Positions 17,855 through 30,783 are shown, counted from the first letter of the stretch. The stretch: 51,283 nt of DNA from Prevotella sp. (GCA_017615355.1 JAGAAJ010000127.1:1-51283), one strand, 5' to 3'. Notes: a model not told the origin generated them from the letters alone. Program-made: numbers and translations.

Positions 17855-19273
17855 TTGAAAAAGACGGGCGACGAGTATTTCGACAGCGAGGAATTCCGCG
17901 AGTTGCTTGCGGAATATGAAGATGCCGTGAATATGGGAATGCCCGTGTTCATGGACGCCGATGAGCTGTCGGAGATTGCCGACTATTACCAGATGACGGA
18001 GCGCTTCGACGAAGCCGATGAGGCCATCAACCTCGCACTCAGCCTCTCGCCAGGCGCCATCGCCCCGTTGACATACAAGATTCACGAAGCCCTCTGGAAA
18101 GGCGACACAAAGGCGGCACACGAGTATTTCGACCAGATAACCGAGACCGACGAGCCCGACTATGTCTATGACAAAGCCGAGATCATGCTGGCCGAGGAGC
18201 GTGTGGAAGAGGCCGACCAATACCTGCGCAAGGAGTTCAAGAAGGTGCCGCCCGATGAGTATCAGGACTATGTAGTCGACGTGGCCAACATCTACGCCGA
18301 CTACAACTATCCCGAGAAGGCGATGCAATGGATGGCGCGTGCCCGTCAGGAGGACTCGCCCGAGTTCAAGGAACTGATGGCACGTACTCTCTTCGGTCTG
18401 GGCAAATATAAGGACAGCGAGAAGCTATGGGGTGAGCTCATCGATACCGACCCTTTCTCGAAGCACTACTGGAACGCGCTGGCCAACACGCAGTTTATGA
18501 GCGAGAATTACAGCGGCTCCGTGGAGAGCAGCGAGTATGCCATCGCCATCGACCCTGACGACCCAGAAGGCTTATTGTCGAAAGCCAACGGCCTCTACCG
18601 CTTAGGTAACTATGAGGAGGCACTCGACTATTTCCAGCGCTATTCTGAGCATGAGCCCGATGATGAGTTCGGCCTGATGAATCAGGGCACGTGTCTTATC
18701 AATATGGAACGCATCGACGAGGCCATTGTCATCCTGCACAAGGCTGCCGATACAGCTCCCCACGACTCTGTCTACCTCAGCGACATCTTTCAGGAGCTGG
18801 CCTTTGCCTATAGCGAGAAGAACGATGAGAAAAAGGCTCTGGAAATGCTCGACATGGCCGACCTCTACGACAGCGACAAGGTGCAGACCTTAGTGGTTCG
18901 TGGTCATATCCTGTTGTCTGCGGGCAACGTGAAGGAGGCGCAGCGTTATTTCCGTCAGGCGGTGGTAATGAGCGACGAACCAAACATGACGCTACTGCGC
19001 ATCATCGTCTCCGTCTATGACAATCACTACCTCGAGGCCGCCCACAACCTCTTCAAGAAATATTTCCGCATGGTCGACAAGGACTATCCCAACGGCTATG
19101 CCTATATGGCCCTCTGCTGCTACGACCTAAAGCACTACGACGAGTTCCTGAGCTATCTGAAGGAGGCCTGCCGCCGCAACCCGCAGGAGTGCAAGACTGC
19201 CCTTGGTCACATCTTCCCCGATGACATCGAGCCCAAGGATTACTATGACTACATCCACAGCAGGATGAAGTGA
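17855..19273 (+). CDS. Cytosolic tetratricopeptide-repeat protein
   Basis: A 472-residue protein without a signal peptide, made almost entirely of TPR-like helix pairs. Clear units are seen near residues 195-270 (AIDPDDPEGLLSKANGLYRLGNYEEAL) and 280-345. It is acidic. The start is TTG at 17855, 19 bp after glnS; the protein begins MKKTGDEYFDSEEF, and the next in-frame ATG would lose 26 residues of the first helix pair. No catalytic motif; probably a scaffold. It likely shares the glnS transcript. A DedA gene follows after 50 bp. Confidence 0.85.
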   Translation: MKKTGDEYFDSEEFRELLAEYEDAVNMGMPVFMDADELSEIADYYQMTERFDEADEAINLALSLSPGAIAPLTYKIHEALWKGDTKAAHEYFDQITETDEPDYVYDKAEIMLAEERVEEADQYLRKEFKKVPPDEYQDYVVDVANIYADYNYPEKAMQWMARARQEDSPEFKELMARTLFGLGKYKDSEKLWGELIDTDPFSKHYWNALANTQFMSENYSGSVESSEYAIAIDPDDPEGLLSKANGLYRLGNYEEALDYFQRYSEHEPDDEFGLMNQGTCLINMERIDEAIVILHKAADTAPHDSVYLSDIFQELAFAYSEKNDEKKALEMLDMADLYDSDKVQTLVVRGHILLSAGNVKEAQRYFRQAVVMSDEPNMTLLRIIVSVYDNHYLEAAHNLFKKYFRMVDKDYPNGYAYMALCCYDLKHYDEFLSYLKEACRRNPQECKTALGHIFPDDIEPKDYYDYIHSRMK

Positions 19274-19941
19274 ATAACGCAGTAAACTGTGAGACTAACA
19301 AAAACTCAAATTTCAACTCATAAATGATTTCCTCACTACTTGACAACTTGAACTATGGCACCATCCTGCTGCTGATGCTCTTGGAGAGTACGGTGATTCC
19401 TGTGCCCTCGGAGCTGGTGGTGGCGCCTGCTGCCTATAATGCCGCCTCAGGCGATTTGAACGTGTTCCTCGTGGTGCTCTTCGCCACTATCGGCGCTGCT
19501 ATCGGCGCGACCATCAACTATGTTGTGGCACTCTATGTAGGCCGTCCTGTAATCTATAAGTTTGCAAATAGCAAGTGGGGCAAGATGTGCCTGCTGAATC
19601 AGGAGAAGGTGGAGAAGAGCGAGAAGTATTTTGACAAGCATGGTGTGGCCGCTACTTTGACGGGGCGCCTCATCCCAGGCATCCGCCACCTGATTAGCAT
19701 CCCTGCCGGTTTGGCTCGTATGAACTATGGTAAGTTCCTGCTCTATACTACGCTGGGTGCCGGTGTATGGCACAGCATTCTAGCTGCATTGGGATGGTAT
19801 CTGGCTTCGGTGGTGCCTAAGGATGAGCTCAATGAAACCATTGAGAAATACAATTCTTACATCGTCATTGGCATTGTTGCCATAGTGGTGTTGGTCATAG
19901 GATTCTTTGTGGTAAAACACTACGCAAACAAGCGCAAGGCC

Positions 19942-23996
<4,055 letters not shown>

Positions 23997-24022
23997 TCAA
24001 CAATGAATGGCAAATTATTTTG

Positions 24023-24030
24023 TACCTTTG
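24023..24030 (+). promoter_or_regulatory. Promoter -7 box for the small lipoprotein
   Basis: TACCTTTG followed by CAAC, 29 bp before the ATG at 24060. An in-frame ATG at 24003 lies upstream of the box, so it is not the start. Confidence 0.8.
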
Positions 24031-24059
24031 CAACATCAACCAGCAAAATCAAAGATAAA

Positions 24060-24446
24060 ATGAAGAAAATACTATTGTTGTTGACAGCATTGCTGACACT
24101 GAGTGCCTGTCAGGAGTCGATGGAAGACCGTGCCGCTCGTGACGCTGAAGAGACTACTGCCAAGCGTTGTCCCATGCGGTTGAACGATGAGGGAACTCTT
24201 ATCCTGGAGCGCATCACCTTTGACAAGAGCACTCGCGTATGGAAGCAAGATTTTCTGCTTGATGCTGCACCTGAGACGCTGGAACAGATTGATATGCGCG
24301 ACATCCTTTTGAAGGACCTGAAGAATCAGCCAAGCTATAAGCCGTATATGGAGAGCAAGTTCATCTTCCAGTATGTCTATTGCAACATGAAGAATCCCAA
24401 GGACACGCTTGTAGACATCAAGCTCACGCCTAAGGATTACGAATAG
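24060..24446 (+). CDS. Small putative lipoprotein
   Basis: A 128-residue protein with a type II signal peptide; the lipobox is TLSAC, giving a lipidated cysteine near residue 18. The mature part is charged and has no motif I recognise; it contains two predicted beta-rich segments around residues 45-75. It has its own promoter box and stands alone between two minus-strand genes. Function unknown. Confidence 0.75.
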   Translation: MKKILLLLTALLTLSACQESMEDRAARDAEETTAKRCPMRLNDEGTLILERITFDKSTRVWKQDFLLDAAPETLEQIDMRDILLKDLKNQPSYKPYMESKFIFQYVYCNMKNPKDTLVDIKLTPKDYE

Positions 24447-24461
24447 TCAATTGATTATTCG
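24440..24461. terminator. Weak convergent dyad
   Basis: CGAATAGTCAA pairs with TTGATTATTCG (one G-U pair) and covers the stop codons of the lipoprotein and lipid-kinase genes. No long T-run follows, so it is at best a weak two-way terminator. Confidence 0.3.
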
Positions 24462-25384
24462 GGAATCAAAAAATTGATGACTTCCTGCTCCACCGTGATG
24501 GTGTAGGCTCCTGACGGGGTGGGGATGAGACGTCCGTCGATGCCTACGAGGGCATGGCGGGCCTCCTCTACCACTAGTTCACGGGTGCGGTAGGGGTGGA
24601 CGCTGCGGTGGTTGAGGAAGCGTCCGCTGATGAGCAGCCACAAGCCGCTAAACAGTTGCATGAGCTTTGGATCGTAGACCACGGTGAGGTCGAGCATCCC
24701 GTTGTAGGGCACGGCGCTGGGCGTCTGGCCGTATCCACGGGCATTGCCTACGCAAACGGTCATGATACGGCGGTCTACCGTCTCACTGTTGACGAGGAGA
24801 CGCATTTTATAGTCCTTGCGGTGGAAGATTTTCAGTATGACAGAGGAAATGAACGACAACGTCCGCGACCAAAGTATGCGGCGTGTTTGCTGTCGTAGGT
24901 TCATAATGTCAGCCGTAGTACCGATGTTGACACAGTTGAGGAAGTAACGGTGCTGCGGCATACCGTTTTTATCGTGATAGCGGATGCAACCCAGGTCTAC
25001 ACGCCGTGTGCGGTGCTTCGTCAGCCATTCCACGGTCTGTGCATCATTGTCATCGTCGAAGCCCCAGAAACGGGCAAAGTCGTTGAGTGAGCCATTTGGC
25101 ACAAGGCCTAATGCCACACTCTCGCGTACCTTCCGCTCTTCGTGCATCAGACAGTTGGCTGCATCATTCAATGCTGCGTCTCCACCTACCACGATAATGG
25201 TTTTGTAACCGTTGCGGATGAGCATTGTCACCAAGCGTTCTACGCTGTCGGTGTTCTCGCTCTGTACCATGTCATAGTGTACACCGTGCAGGTCCAGCTC
25301 CCTTTGCAGCCGTTCCCAGCGTTTGCGCTTGCTCTTGATGCCTTTGCGAGGACAGTAGAGGATTCCCCAGCGATTGTCTTCCAT
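24455..25384 (-). CDS. Diacylglycerol/lipid kinase family protein
   Basis: A 309-residue member of the DAGK-catalytic family. It would phosphorylate a lipid alcohol such as diacylglycerol. The nucleotide-binding loop reads VVGGDAALNDAANCL, where most members have GGDGTLNE, and the next motif is VPNGSLNDFARFWG, compare PLGTANDFAR. The missing glycine and threonine make activity less certain, although the rest of the fold, including the C-terminal LVGIDGRLIP strand, is intact. It starts 1 bp after the miaA stop and is the last gene of the trpB-miaA-kinase run. Confidence 0.85.
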   Translation of the reverse strand: MEDNRWGILYCPRKGIKSKRKRWERLQRELDLHGVHYDMVQSENTDSVERLVTMLIRNGYKTIIVVGGDAALNDAANCLMHEERKVRESVALGLVPNGSLNDFARFWGFDDDNDAQTVEWLTKHRTRRVDLGCIRYHDKNGMPQHRYFLNCVNIGTTADIMNLRQQTRRILWSRTLSFISSVILKIFHRKDYKMRLLVNSETVDRRIMTVCVGNARGYGQTPSAVPYNGMLDLTVVYDPKLMQLFSGLWLLISGRFLNHRSVHPYRTRELVVEEARHALVGIDGRLIPTPSGAYTITVEQEVINFLIPE

Positions 25385-25430
25385 GTTATAAGTGGTGAGT
25401 GGTATGAGGTGTGAGGTGAGAGTATTTCAA
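25385..25430 (+). repeat. Low-complexity GTGAG-type repeat at the miaA 3' end
   Basis: The plus strand runs through imperfect GGTGAGTGGTATGAGGTGTG-like units. On the minus strand this encodes the histidine- and threonine-rich tail of MiaA copy 1 and runs up to the lipid-kinase start. Confidence 0.5.
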
Positions 25431-26312
25431 GATTTGCGCCACCTTTTCTTCTGTGGGCAGTGTGGCGTCAATCCAGTGGATAGTAAGACCGCGGCGTTCC
25501 ATACCCCTGAACCACGTCATCTGCCGCTTGGCAAACTGATGGATGGCAATCTCCAGACGGCTGAACATCTCCTCGAAGCTCAGCACGTTGGTGACGTATT
25601 CCGTTACGTATTTGTATTCTAGGCCGTAGTAGGTCAGGTCTTCTGCAGGGATGCCCTCATCCAATAGGCTACGTACCTCGTCAACCATTCCTTCGTCCAA
25701 GCGAACTTTTAAACGCTGCGTAATACGCTCACGGCGTAGGTCGCGAGGAATGTCGAGACCGAAGATGGGGGAGGAGAGTGGGATGCTCTCACTTCTCATC
25801 TCACTCCTTTCTCCTCCCATCTCTATCTCTATCGCCCTGATGGCGCGCTGGGCGGTATCCACGTCGGTAGTGTTGTGCATGTGGGTGCCGTTGCGTTCCT
25901 TCAGTTGGCGTAGCATCGTGGTAAGCTCTTCCAAGGACTTTCCCTCCAGCTGACGGCGCAGTTCAGGATTCTGAGGAACGGGTGACAGCTGGTAGTTCTT
26001 CAGTATGGCCTCGATGTAAAGCCCTGTTCCCCCACATAGAATGGGCACAGCACCATGCTCTGTCACCAGTTGATAAGCTTTGCTGAAGTCCTGAAGATAT
26101 TGGAATAGGTTGTACTTCGTACCTGGTTCGCAGATGTCGATGAGGTGATAGGGCACGCCGTCATATTCGCTCAGGTCCTTACCCGTGCCGATGTCCATAC
26201 GTCGGTACACTTGACGGGAATCGGCGGAGAGTATCTCTCCGCCAATTCTCTTTGCCAAGGCGACTGCCAACGTAGTCTTGCCACAGGCTGTAGGACCTAA
26301 GATGGTAATCAT
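25386..26312 (-). CDS. miaA: tRNA dimethylallyltransferase, copy 1
   Basis: A 308-residue MiaA, which adds a dimethylallyl group to A37 of tRNAs reading UNN codons. The P-loop is GPTACGKT (residues 6-13), followed by SADSRQVYRRMDIGTGK and the C-terminal FAKRQMTWFRG. It differs from copy 2 at 31555 in the region after the second motif (YDGVPYHLIDICEPG). Residues about 165-185 and the last dozen are encoded by purine-rich low-complexity repeats. It overlaps trpB by 4 bp and is followed after 1 bp by the lipid kinase. Confidence 0.92.
   Translation of the reverse strand: MITILGPTACGKTTLAVALAKRIGGEILSADSRQVYRRMDIGTGKDLSEYDGVPYHLIDICEPGTKYNLFQYLQDFSKAYQLVTEHGAVPILCGGTGLYIEAILKNYQLSPVPQNPELRRQLEGKSLEELTTMLRQLKERNGTHMHNTTDVDTAQRAIRAIEIEMGGERSEMRSESIPLSSPIFGLDIPRDLRRERITQRLKVRLDEGMVDEVRSLLDEGIPAEDLTYYGLEYKYVTEYVTNVLSFEEMFSRLEIAIHQFAKRQMTWFRGMERRGLTIHWIDATLPTEEKVAQILKYSHLTPHTTHHL
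25769..25818. repeat. Low-complexity inverted repeat inside miaA copy 1
   Basis: GGGAGGAGA at 25769-25777 is mirrored by TCTCCTCCC at 25810-25818, with CTCACTTCTCATCTCAC-type units between them. The segment is translated as the loop GGERSEMRSESIPLSSP where other MiaA proteins have a short variable loop. Confidence 0.55.
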
Positions 26313-27676
26313 TTGATGATTTGCTCCAGTTCGCTCACGTTTTTCTCAATCATTTCGTCGGTGACTGTATAGTTCTGCAGGTCACCCTTGATGAACGATT
26401 CGTAAGACGGCATATCGATGAGACCGTGGCCTGAGAGGTTGAAGAGGATGACCTTCTCCTCGCCCGTCTCGATGCATTTCTTTGCTTCGCGAATGGTAGC
26501 AGCAATAGCGTGACAACTCTCCGGAGCGGGAATGATGCCCTCAGTACGGGCGAAAAGGAGTCCTGCGTCGAAGGTTTCCAGCTGCGGAATATCAACACCA
26601 CGCATCATACCGTCTTTGATGAGCTGCGACACAATCATACCGGCACCATGATAGCGCAGGCCACCGGCGTGGATGTTTGAAGGCTTGAACTGGTGGCCAA
26701 GGGTGAACATCGGAAGCAGCGGCGTATAGCCAGCCTCGTCGCCGAAGTCATACTGGAACTTGCCACGAGTCAGCTTCGGACAGCTGTCGGGCTCGGCAGC
26801 GATGAACTCGGTCTTCTTTCCATCAAGGATATTGTGGCGCATGAAGGGGAATGCAATACCGCCGAAATTAGAGCCGCCGCCGAAGCAGGCAATCACCATG
26901 TCGGGATATTCGCCAGCCATTGCCATCTGCTTCTCTGCCTCGAGGCCGATGATGGTCTGGTGCAGGCCCACGTGATTGAGCACCGAGCCGAGAGTGTACT
27001 TACAGTTGGGAGTAGTGGTGGCCAGCTCTACAGCCTCAGAGATGGCGGTGCCCAGCGAGCCGCTGTGCGTCGGATCCTTCGTGAGGATGTCCTTACCGGC
27101 ACGTGTCGACATCGAGGGCGAGCCCTCTACTACGGCGCCGAAAGCACGCATGATGCTGCTGCGGTAGGGCTTCTGCTGCATCGTGATCTTCACCTGATAG
27201 ACGGCGCAATCCAGACCGTAGATCTTGGCGGCATACGATAGGGCGGCACCCCATTGGCCGGCACCTGTCTCGGTAGTCACATTTGTCGTGCCCTCCTGCT
27301 TTGCGTAGTAGCACTGTGGCAGGGCGCTGTTAATCTTGTGCGAGCCCAGCGGGTTCGTCGACTCATTCTTAAAATAGATGTGAGCGGGAGTGCCGATGGC
27401 CTCTTCCAAGCCGTAGGCGCGTACCAGCGGTGTGCTGCGGTAGAACTTATACTTTTCCAGCACTTCCTCAGGAATGTCAATCCAACGGTGCTCCTGGTCC
27501 AGCTCCTGGACGCAGCACTCGCGAGGGAAGATGTGAGCTAGGTCGTCGACGCCTAAAGGCTGCTTCGTTGCCGGATGGATGGGCGGCAGCGGCTTGTTGG
27601 GCATGTCGGCCTGAATGTTGTACCACTGTGTAGGAATCTCACTCTCTAGAAGGATAAATTTCTTTTGTTTGCTCAT
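26309..27676 (-). CDS. trpB: TrpB2-type tryptophan synthase beta chain
   Basis: A 455-residue PLP enzyme of the long TrpB2 class rather than the roughly 400-residue TrpB1 that pairs with TrpA. The PLP lysine is K114 in GSHKINSAL, and the phosphate-binding loop CFGGGSNFGG and the C-terminal LSGHG are present. TrpB2 condenses indole with serine and can work without TrpA, or act as an indole-salvage enzyme. No trpA or other trp gene is nearby, which suits that role. The -7 box is 34 bp upstream; the 3' end overlaps miaA by 4 bp. Confidence 0.93.
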   Translation of the reverse strand: MSKQKKFILLESEIPTQWYNIQADMPNKPLPPIHPATKQPLGVDDLAHIFPRECCVQELDQEHRWIDIPEEVLEKYKFYRSTPLVRAYGLEEAIGTPAHIYFKNESTNPLGSHKINSALPQCYYAKQEGTTNVTTETGAGQWGAALSYAAKIYGLDCAVYQVKITMQQKPYRSSIMRAFGAVVEGSPSMSTRAGKDILTKDPTHSGSLGTAISEAVELATTTPNCKYTLGSVLNHVGLHQTIIGLEAEKQMAMAGEYPDMVIACFGGGSNFGGIAFPFMRHNILDGKKTEFIAAEPDSCPKLTRGKFQYDFGDEAGYTPLLPMFTLGHQFKPSNIHAGGLRYHGAGMIVSQLIKDGMMRGVDIPQLETFDAGLLFARTEGIIPAPESCHAIAATIREAKKCIETGEEKVILFNLSGHGLIDMPSYESFIKGDLQNYTVTDEMIEKNVSELEQIIK

Positions 27677-27709
27677 AACTTAAAAGGGTTAGTTTAGTTA
27701 TTGCGTGTG

Positions 27710-27717
27710 CAAAGTTA
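27710..27717 (-). promoter_or_regulatory. Promoter -7 box for trpB-miaA-kinase
   Basis: The minus strand reads TAACTTTG followed by CACAC, 34 bp upstream of the trpB ATG. Confidence 0.75.
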
Positions 27718-27732
27718 CACTATTTGTTTTTA

Positions 27733-28512
27733 TTATCCAAAGATTTCTCCATTTTTCTGCAATACCTGTCCGTCGAAAGCCAATTCGATTCCCTCAGGCA
27801 GGCGCTTGTTTACTTCGGCGTGTAGACCGACATCGTGGCACATATGTGTGAGCAAGGTACGGCGTGCTCCGATACGGCGAGCAAAGATAAGGGCATCGTC
27901 AACAAGTTGGTGGGAATGGTGGGGCTTGTCGAAACGCAGGGCGTTGACTATCAATGTGTCGACACCTCGCAGCAGGGCGGCTTGGTCGTCAGCAATACTC
28001 TTCATATCAGTGATATAGGCAAAGTTGCAGAAACGGTAACCGAGGATGGGCAGCTTACCGTGCATCACCTCCACGGGCAGGATGTCGATATCGCCAATGC
28101 GCATGGGCTGACCGGCGTGAATCTCGTGCAGTCCGATAGCTGGCACGCCTGGATAGCGGTTCTCGGCAAAGCAGTATGGCAGCATCTCCAGCATTCCCTT
28201 GCGTGCAATGGGGTCGGCGTAGACGTCAATCTGGCCGAACTGGCAGTAAGGGCGTATGTCGTCCATCCCGCCCACGTGGTCATAGTGCGAGTGGGTGACA
28301 AGGATTCCGTCGATGCGGCGGAAGGGTTGTGGCAGAATCTGCTGACGGAAGTCGGGGCCTGCATCCACGAGAATACGGGTGCTCTCTGTCTCCACCAGAA
28401 TGCTGCATCGCAACCGCTTGTCGCGCGGGTCTTCACTGCGGCACACCTCACACTGGCACCCGATGACGGGAACTCCACAAGACGTTCCTGTTCCAAGTAT
28501 CGTAATCTTCAT
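27733..28512 (-). CDS. MBL-fold metallohydrolase, PhnP-like
   Basis: A 259-residue metallo-beta-lactamase-fold hydrolase. The metal motif is THSHYDHVGG (H74, H76, D78, H79). An N-terminal CxCxxC cluster (C19, C21, C24) matches the extra zinc site of PhnP-like cyclic phosphodiesterases, and LLTHMCHD supplies the last ligands. PhnP relatives open cyclic phosphates; the substrate here is unknown and no phn operon is nearby. Its ATG overlaps the murB stop by 4 bp. Confidence 0.9.
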   Translation of the reverse strand: MKITILGTGTSCGVPVIGCQCEVCRSEDPRDKRLRCSILVETESTRILVDAGPDFRQQILPQPFRRIDGILVTHSHYDHVGGMDDIRPYCQFGQIDVYADPIARKGMLEMLPYCFAENRYPGVPAIGLHEIHAGQPMRIGDIDILPVEVMHGKLPILGYRFCNFAYITDMKSIADDQAALLRGVDTLIVNALRFDKPHHSHQLVDDALIFARRIGARRTLLTHMCHDVGLHAEVNKRLPEGIELAFDGQVLQKNGEIFG

Positions 28513-29504
28513 ATGATATTCACTTCTGGCTTTAGCAGAATACCGAATCGATGTTGCACGTCATCTTGGATGGCCTGACATAGTGTCACGACGTCCTGCC
28601 CCGTAGCACCACCGAGATTCACCAGTACCAGCGGCTGTTTGTGATGCACACCTGCACGTCCCAAAGTGCGGCCTTTCCATCCGCACTGGTCGATGAGCCA
28701 TGCAGCAGGAATCTTTTCGCTGTCCTCATTTATATAATAATGTGGCATCTGCGGATAAGCGGCAATCAGCTCCTCAAACTTCGCGCGACAGACGATAGGA
28801 TTCATGAAGAAACTGCCGGCATTACCCTGCTCGGCGGGATCGGGTAGCTTCGAGCGACGGATGTCAATGATAACCTGTCTGAGCTGTTGTGGAGAAGGAA
28901 TACTGTCGATACCCTGTCGCTCAAGTTCAGCGCGCAGGTTGCCATATTCCAGGTTTGGCTTATAATATCGATTCAGCTTGTAGCTGACGTGTGTGATGAG
29001 GAAACGATTTTTCCACTCGTGTTTGAACAAACTGTCGCGATAGCCATATTGACAATCCTGTTGTGGAATGATAACACATTGGCCCGTCTGGATGTCAATG
29101 GCTTGGATGTCATGGATGAACTGGCAAGCTTCGGCACCGTAGGCTCCGATGTTCTGTACGGCAGAGGCTCCCACCTCTCCTGGAATCAGCGAGAGGTTAG
29201 CTAGGTCGGCATAGCCTCTGTCAACGCTCCAAGCCACGACATCATCCCATGTCTCGCCACTTCCGCAACGCAACAATGCACTGCCATTGGGGGTCTCTGT
29301 GAGGCTGATACCGCGGATGGCGGAGTGAACCACCGTGCCATCGTAGTCGGCAGTAGGCAGCAGATTGCTTCCTGCGCCAATTATCATGTATGCTGTATGC
29401 TCGTGGCGCAGCTCCTCTGCCACGCCGATAGCCTCTTCAGTTGTGGCATACTCCAAATAGCGCCTGCACTGGGCTTCAATGCCAAAAGTATTCTGAATAT
29501 TCAT
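28509..29504 (-). CDS. murB: UDP-N-acetylenolpyruvoylglucosamine reductase
   Basis: A 331-residue type I MurB, the flavoprotein that reduces UDP-GlcNAc-enolpyruvate to UDP-MurNAc in peptidoglycan synthesis. FAD-binding IIGAGSNLL, IPGEVGASAVQNIGAYG and YGYRDSLFK are present, with the catalytic serine region NAGSFFMNPIV and the C-terminal glutamate region. I chose the ATG at 29504 because it starts the conserved NTFGI-like N-terminus; an in-frame ATG at 29516 adds four residues. It sits between the DUF4348 lipoprotein and the MBL hydrolase. Confidence 0.95.
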   Translation of the reverse strand: MNIQNTFGIEAQCRRYLEYATTEEAIGVAEELRHEHTAYMIIGAGSNLLPTADYDGTVVHSAIRGISLTETPNGSALLRCGSGETWDDVVAWSVDRGYADLANLSLIPGEVGASAVQNIGAYGAEACQFIHDIQAIDIQTGQCVIIPQQDCQYGYRDSLFKHEWKNRFLITHVSYKLNRYYKPNLEYGNLRAELERQGIDSIPSPQQLRQVIIDIRRSKLPDPAEQGNAGSFFMNPIVCRAKFEELIAAYPQMPHYYINEDSEKIPAAWLIDQCGWKGRTLGRAGVHHKQPLVLVNLGGATGQDVVTLCQAIQDDVQHRFGILLKPEVNII

Positions 29505-29525
29505 TCTTAAATACAAAACGAATTC

Positions 29526-30338
29526 TCAGTTTTCTATTTTTATTAGCTTCCATTTCCCCCGCTTTTGCTTGAAGGTGAGTCCAGTCTCCAAGCCGTTGGC
29601 AATGCCACATATGACAATGGTCTTCTCCTTCGACCATGTGTTTTGCGGTCCATACACAATATTATATATACTGTCTTGGGGCAGTTCAGGCGCAAAGGCC
29701 TCCCATGAGTCGGGCGTGATAAAGCCCTCCATTGTGGCAAAGTCGTCATCGGGGTCGGGACCGGTGAAAGCAATCTCGTTGCTCAAACTCTTTTGCTGGA
29801 AGACGGAATCAGTGGCAAATTCATGATAGAAATGCAGAAACTGTGCGTTGGGATTGTTTCGCAATGCCTGATGGCTGATGTCTGTGAGCTGCCAGCGACC
29901 CTCATTGCGTAGAAAAAGATATTGTCTGACTGAGTCGTTCTCAAAGAATACCTGTTCCACAATAACACGCTCAACCGCTGTGTCGCCAGGCAAGGCAGCT
30001 TGTTCCTGAGTGTCGAAGATTCGCACATACAGTCCCTGATCCATAAAGAATCGATTGGGCGACCATATGGAGTCCTCCACTTGGCTTTTCTTCCCGTCGG
30101 CACCCTTCACAGGCAAGGGGAAGACTGTGCGACGATGCTGAAGCGAGGCATTGCTGGCGTAATAGTAGAAGAAGTCGTCGAACAGCTCATCGGCTGCTTT
30201 CGGCAGGTCATCGTTTTCGAAGCGTTCGGGTAGCGGTTCATCTTCATCATCAAGCTCTGCTACGACCACCGGCTCCTTCTTGCCTGTGCAGGCTGCTGTC
30301 AGCAGCAATAACATCAGTGTAGGTATCGTTTTCTTCAT
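29526..30338 (-). CDS. DUF4348-type lipoprotein
   Basis: A 270-residue predicted lipoprotein; the lipobox is LTAAC, near residue 17. The pattern of a helical AADELFDDFFYYYASN segment followed by FPLPVKG and repeated WQLTDI and GKWKLIKIEN beta strands matches the Bacteroidota DUF4348 family, whose function is not known. It is the first gene of an operon with murB 21 bp downstream. A TAATTTTG box lies about 33 bp upstream. Confidence 0.85.
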   Translation of the reverse strand: MKKTIPTLMLLLLTAACTGKKEPVVVAELDDEDEPLPERFENDDLPKAADELFDDFFYYYASNASLQHRRTVFPLPVKGADGKKSQVEDSIWSPNRFFMDQGLYVRIFDTQEQAALPGDTAVERVIVEQVFFENDSVRQYLFLRNEGRWQLTDISHQALRNNPNAQFLHFYHEFATDSVFQQKSLSNEIAFTGPDPDDDFATMEGFITPDSWEAFAPELPQDSIYNIVYGPQNTWSKEKTIVICGIANGLETGLTFKQKRGKWKLIKIEN

Positions 30339-30370
30339 TTACGTGTTCACTCAGATGTTCAAATTTCGTG

Positions 30371-30378
30371 CAAAATTA
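30371..30378 (-). promoter_or_regulatory. Promoter -7 box for DUF4348-murB-MBL
   Basis: The minus strand reads TAATTTTG followed by CAC, 33 bp upstream of the lipoprotein ATG. Confidence 0.65.
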
Positions 30379-30441
30379 CTAATAATTCTCTAATCGACGA
30401 AAAAAGTAGTAAAAAAACTTGCGGGAAAGAAAAAAAGTGTC

Positions 30442-30449
30442 TACCTTTG
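30442..30449 (+). promoter_or_regulatory. Promoter -7 box for the tRNA pair
   Basis: TACCTTTG followed by CACCC lies 42 bp before the first tRNA. Both tRNAs are probably made from one transcript starting here. Confidence 0.7.
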
Positions 30450-30490
30450 CACCCGCTTAGTTGAACAAGCCGCAGGGAAGAAAACAGAAT

Positions 30491-30564
30491 GGACCCGTAG
30501 CTTAGCTGAATAGAGCGTCAGATTCCGGTTCTGAAGGTCTTGGGTTTGAATCCCAACGGGTTCA
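30491..30564 (+). tRNA. tRNA-Arg (anticodon CCG)
   Basis: A 74-nt cloverleaf. The acceptor GGACCCG pairs with CGGGTTC (one G-U), the D stem GCTT pairs with GAGC, and the anticodon stem TCAGA/TCTGA encloses TTCCGGT with anticodon CCG for CGG codons. The T stem is TTGGG/CCCAA, and the discriminator is A. CCA is not encoded. Confidence 0.93.
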
Positions 30565-30579
30565 CAAAGAGCAAGAGAT

Positions 30580-30654
30580 AGGAGCATAGCTCAGTTGGTT
30601 TAGAGCGCTTCAGTCACATTGAAGAGGTCTTGGGTTCGAGTCCCAATGTTCCTA
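30580..30654 (+). tRNA. tRNA-Val (anticodon CAC)
   Basis: A 75-nt cloverleaf 15 bp after tRNA-Arg. The acceptor AGGAGCA pairs with TGTTCCT, the D stem is GCTC/GAGC, and the anticodon stem CTTCA/TGAAG encloses GTCACAT with anticodon CAC for GUG. Positions 32 and 38 are G and T instead of the usual pyrimidine and A. The T stem is TTGGG/CCCAA. Confidence 0.9.
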
Positions 30655-30755
30655 CAAAGAGAAAGCATATCATTGGCAGCAGTGATATGCTTTTTATTAT
30701 ATTGCATTCATTTGAGAAAAGTCGAATATTATTTGGTTTTCTTCTCGCTTATTTG

Positions 30756-30763
30756 TACCTTTG
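30756..30763 (+). promoter_or_regulatory. Promoter -7 box for lpxA-miaA
   Basis: TACCTTTG followed by CACC lies 20 bp before the lpxA ATG at 30784. It shows that in-frame codons back to 30619, which run through the tRNA-Val gene, are not part of lpxA. Confidence 0.8.
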
Positions 30764-30783
30764 CACCGTCAAAACAAAAAGGT

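Noticed and set aside
24440-24461. Strong bidirectional terminator between the lipoprotein and lipid-kinase genes
   Set aside because: The dyad is short, AT-rich and lacks a T-run, so I list it only as weak.
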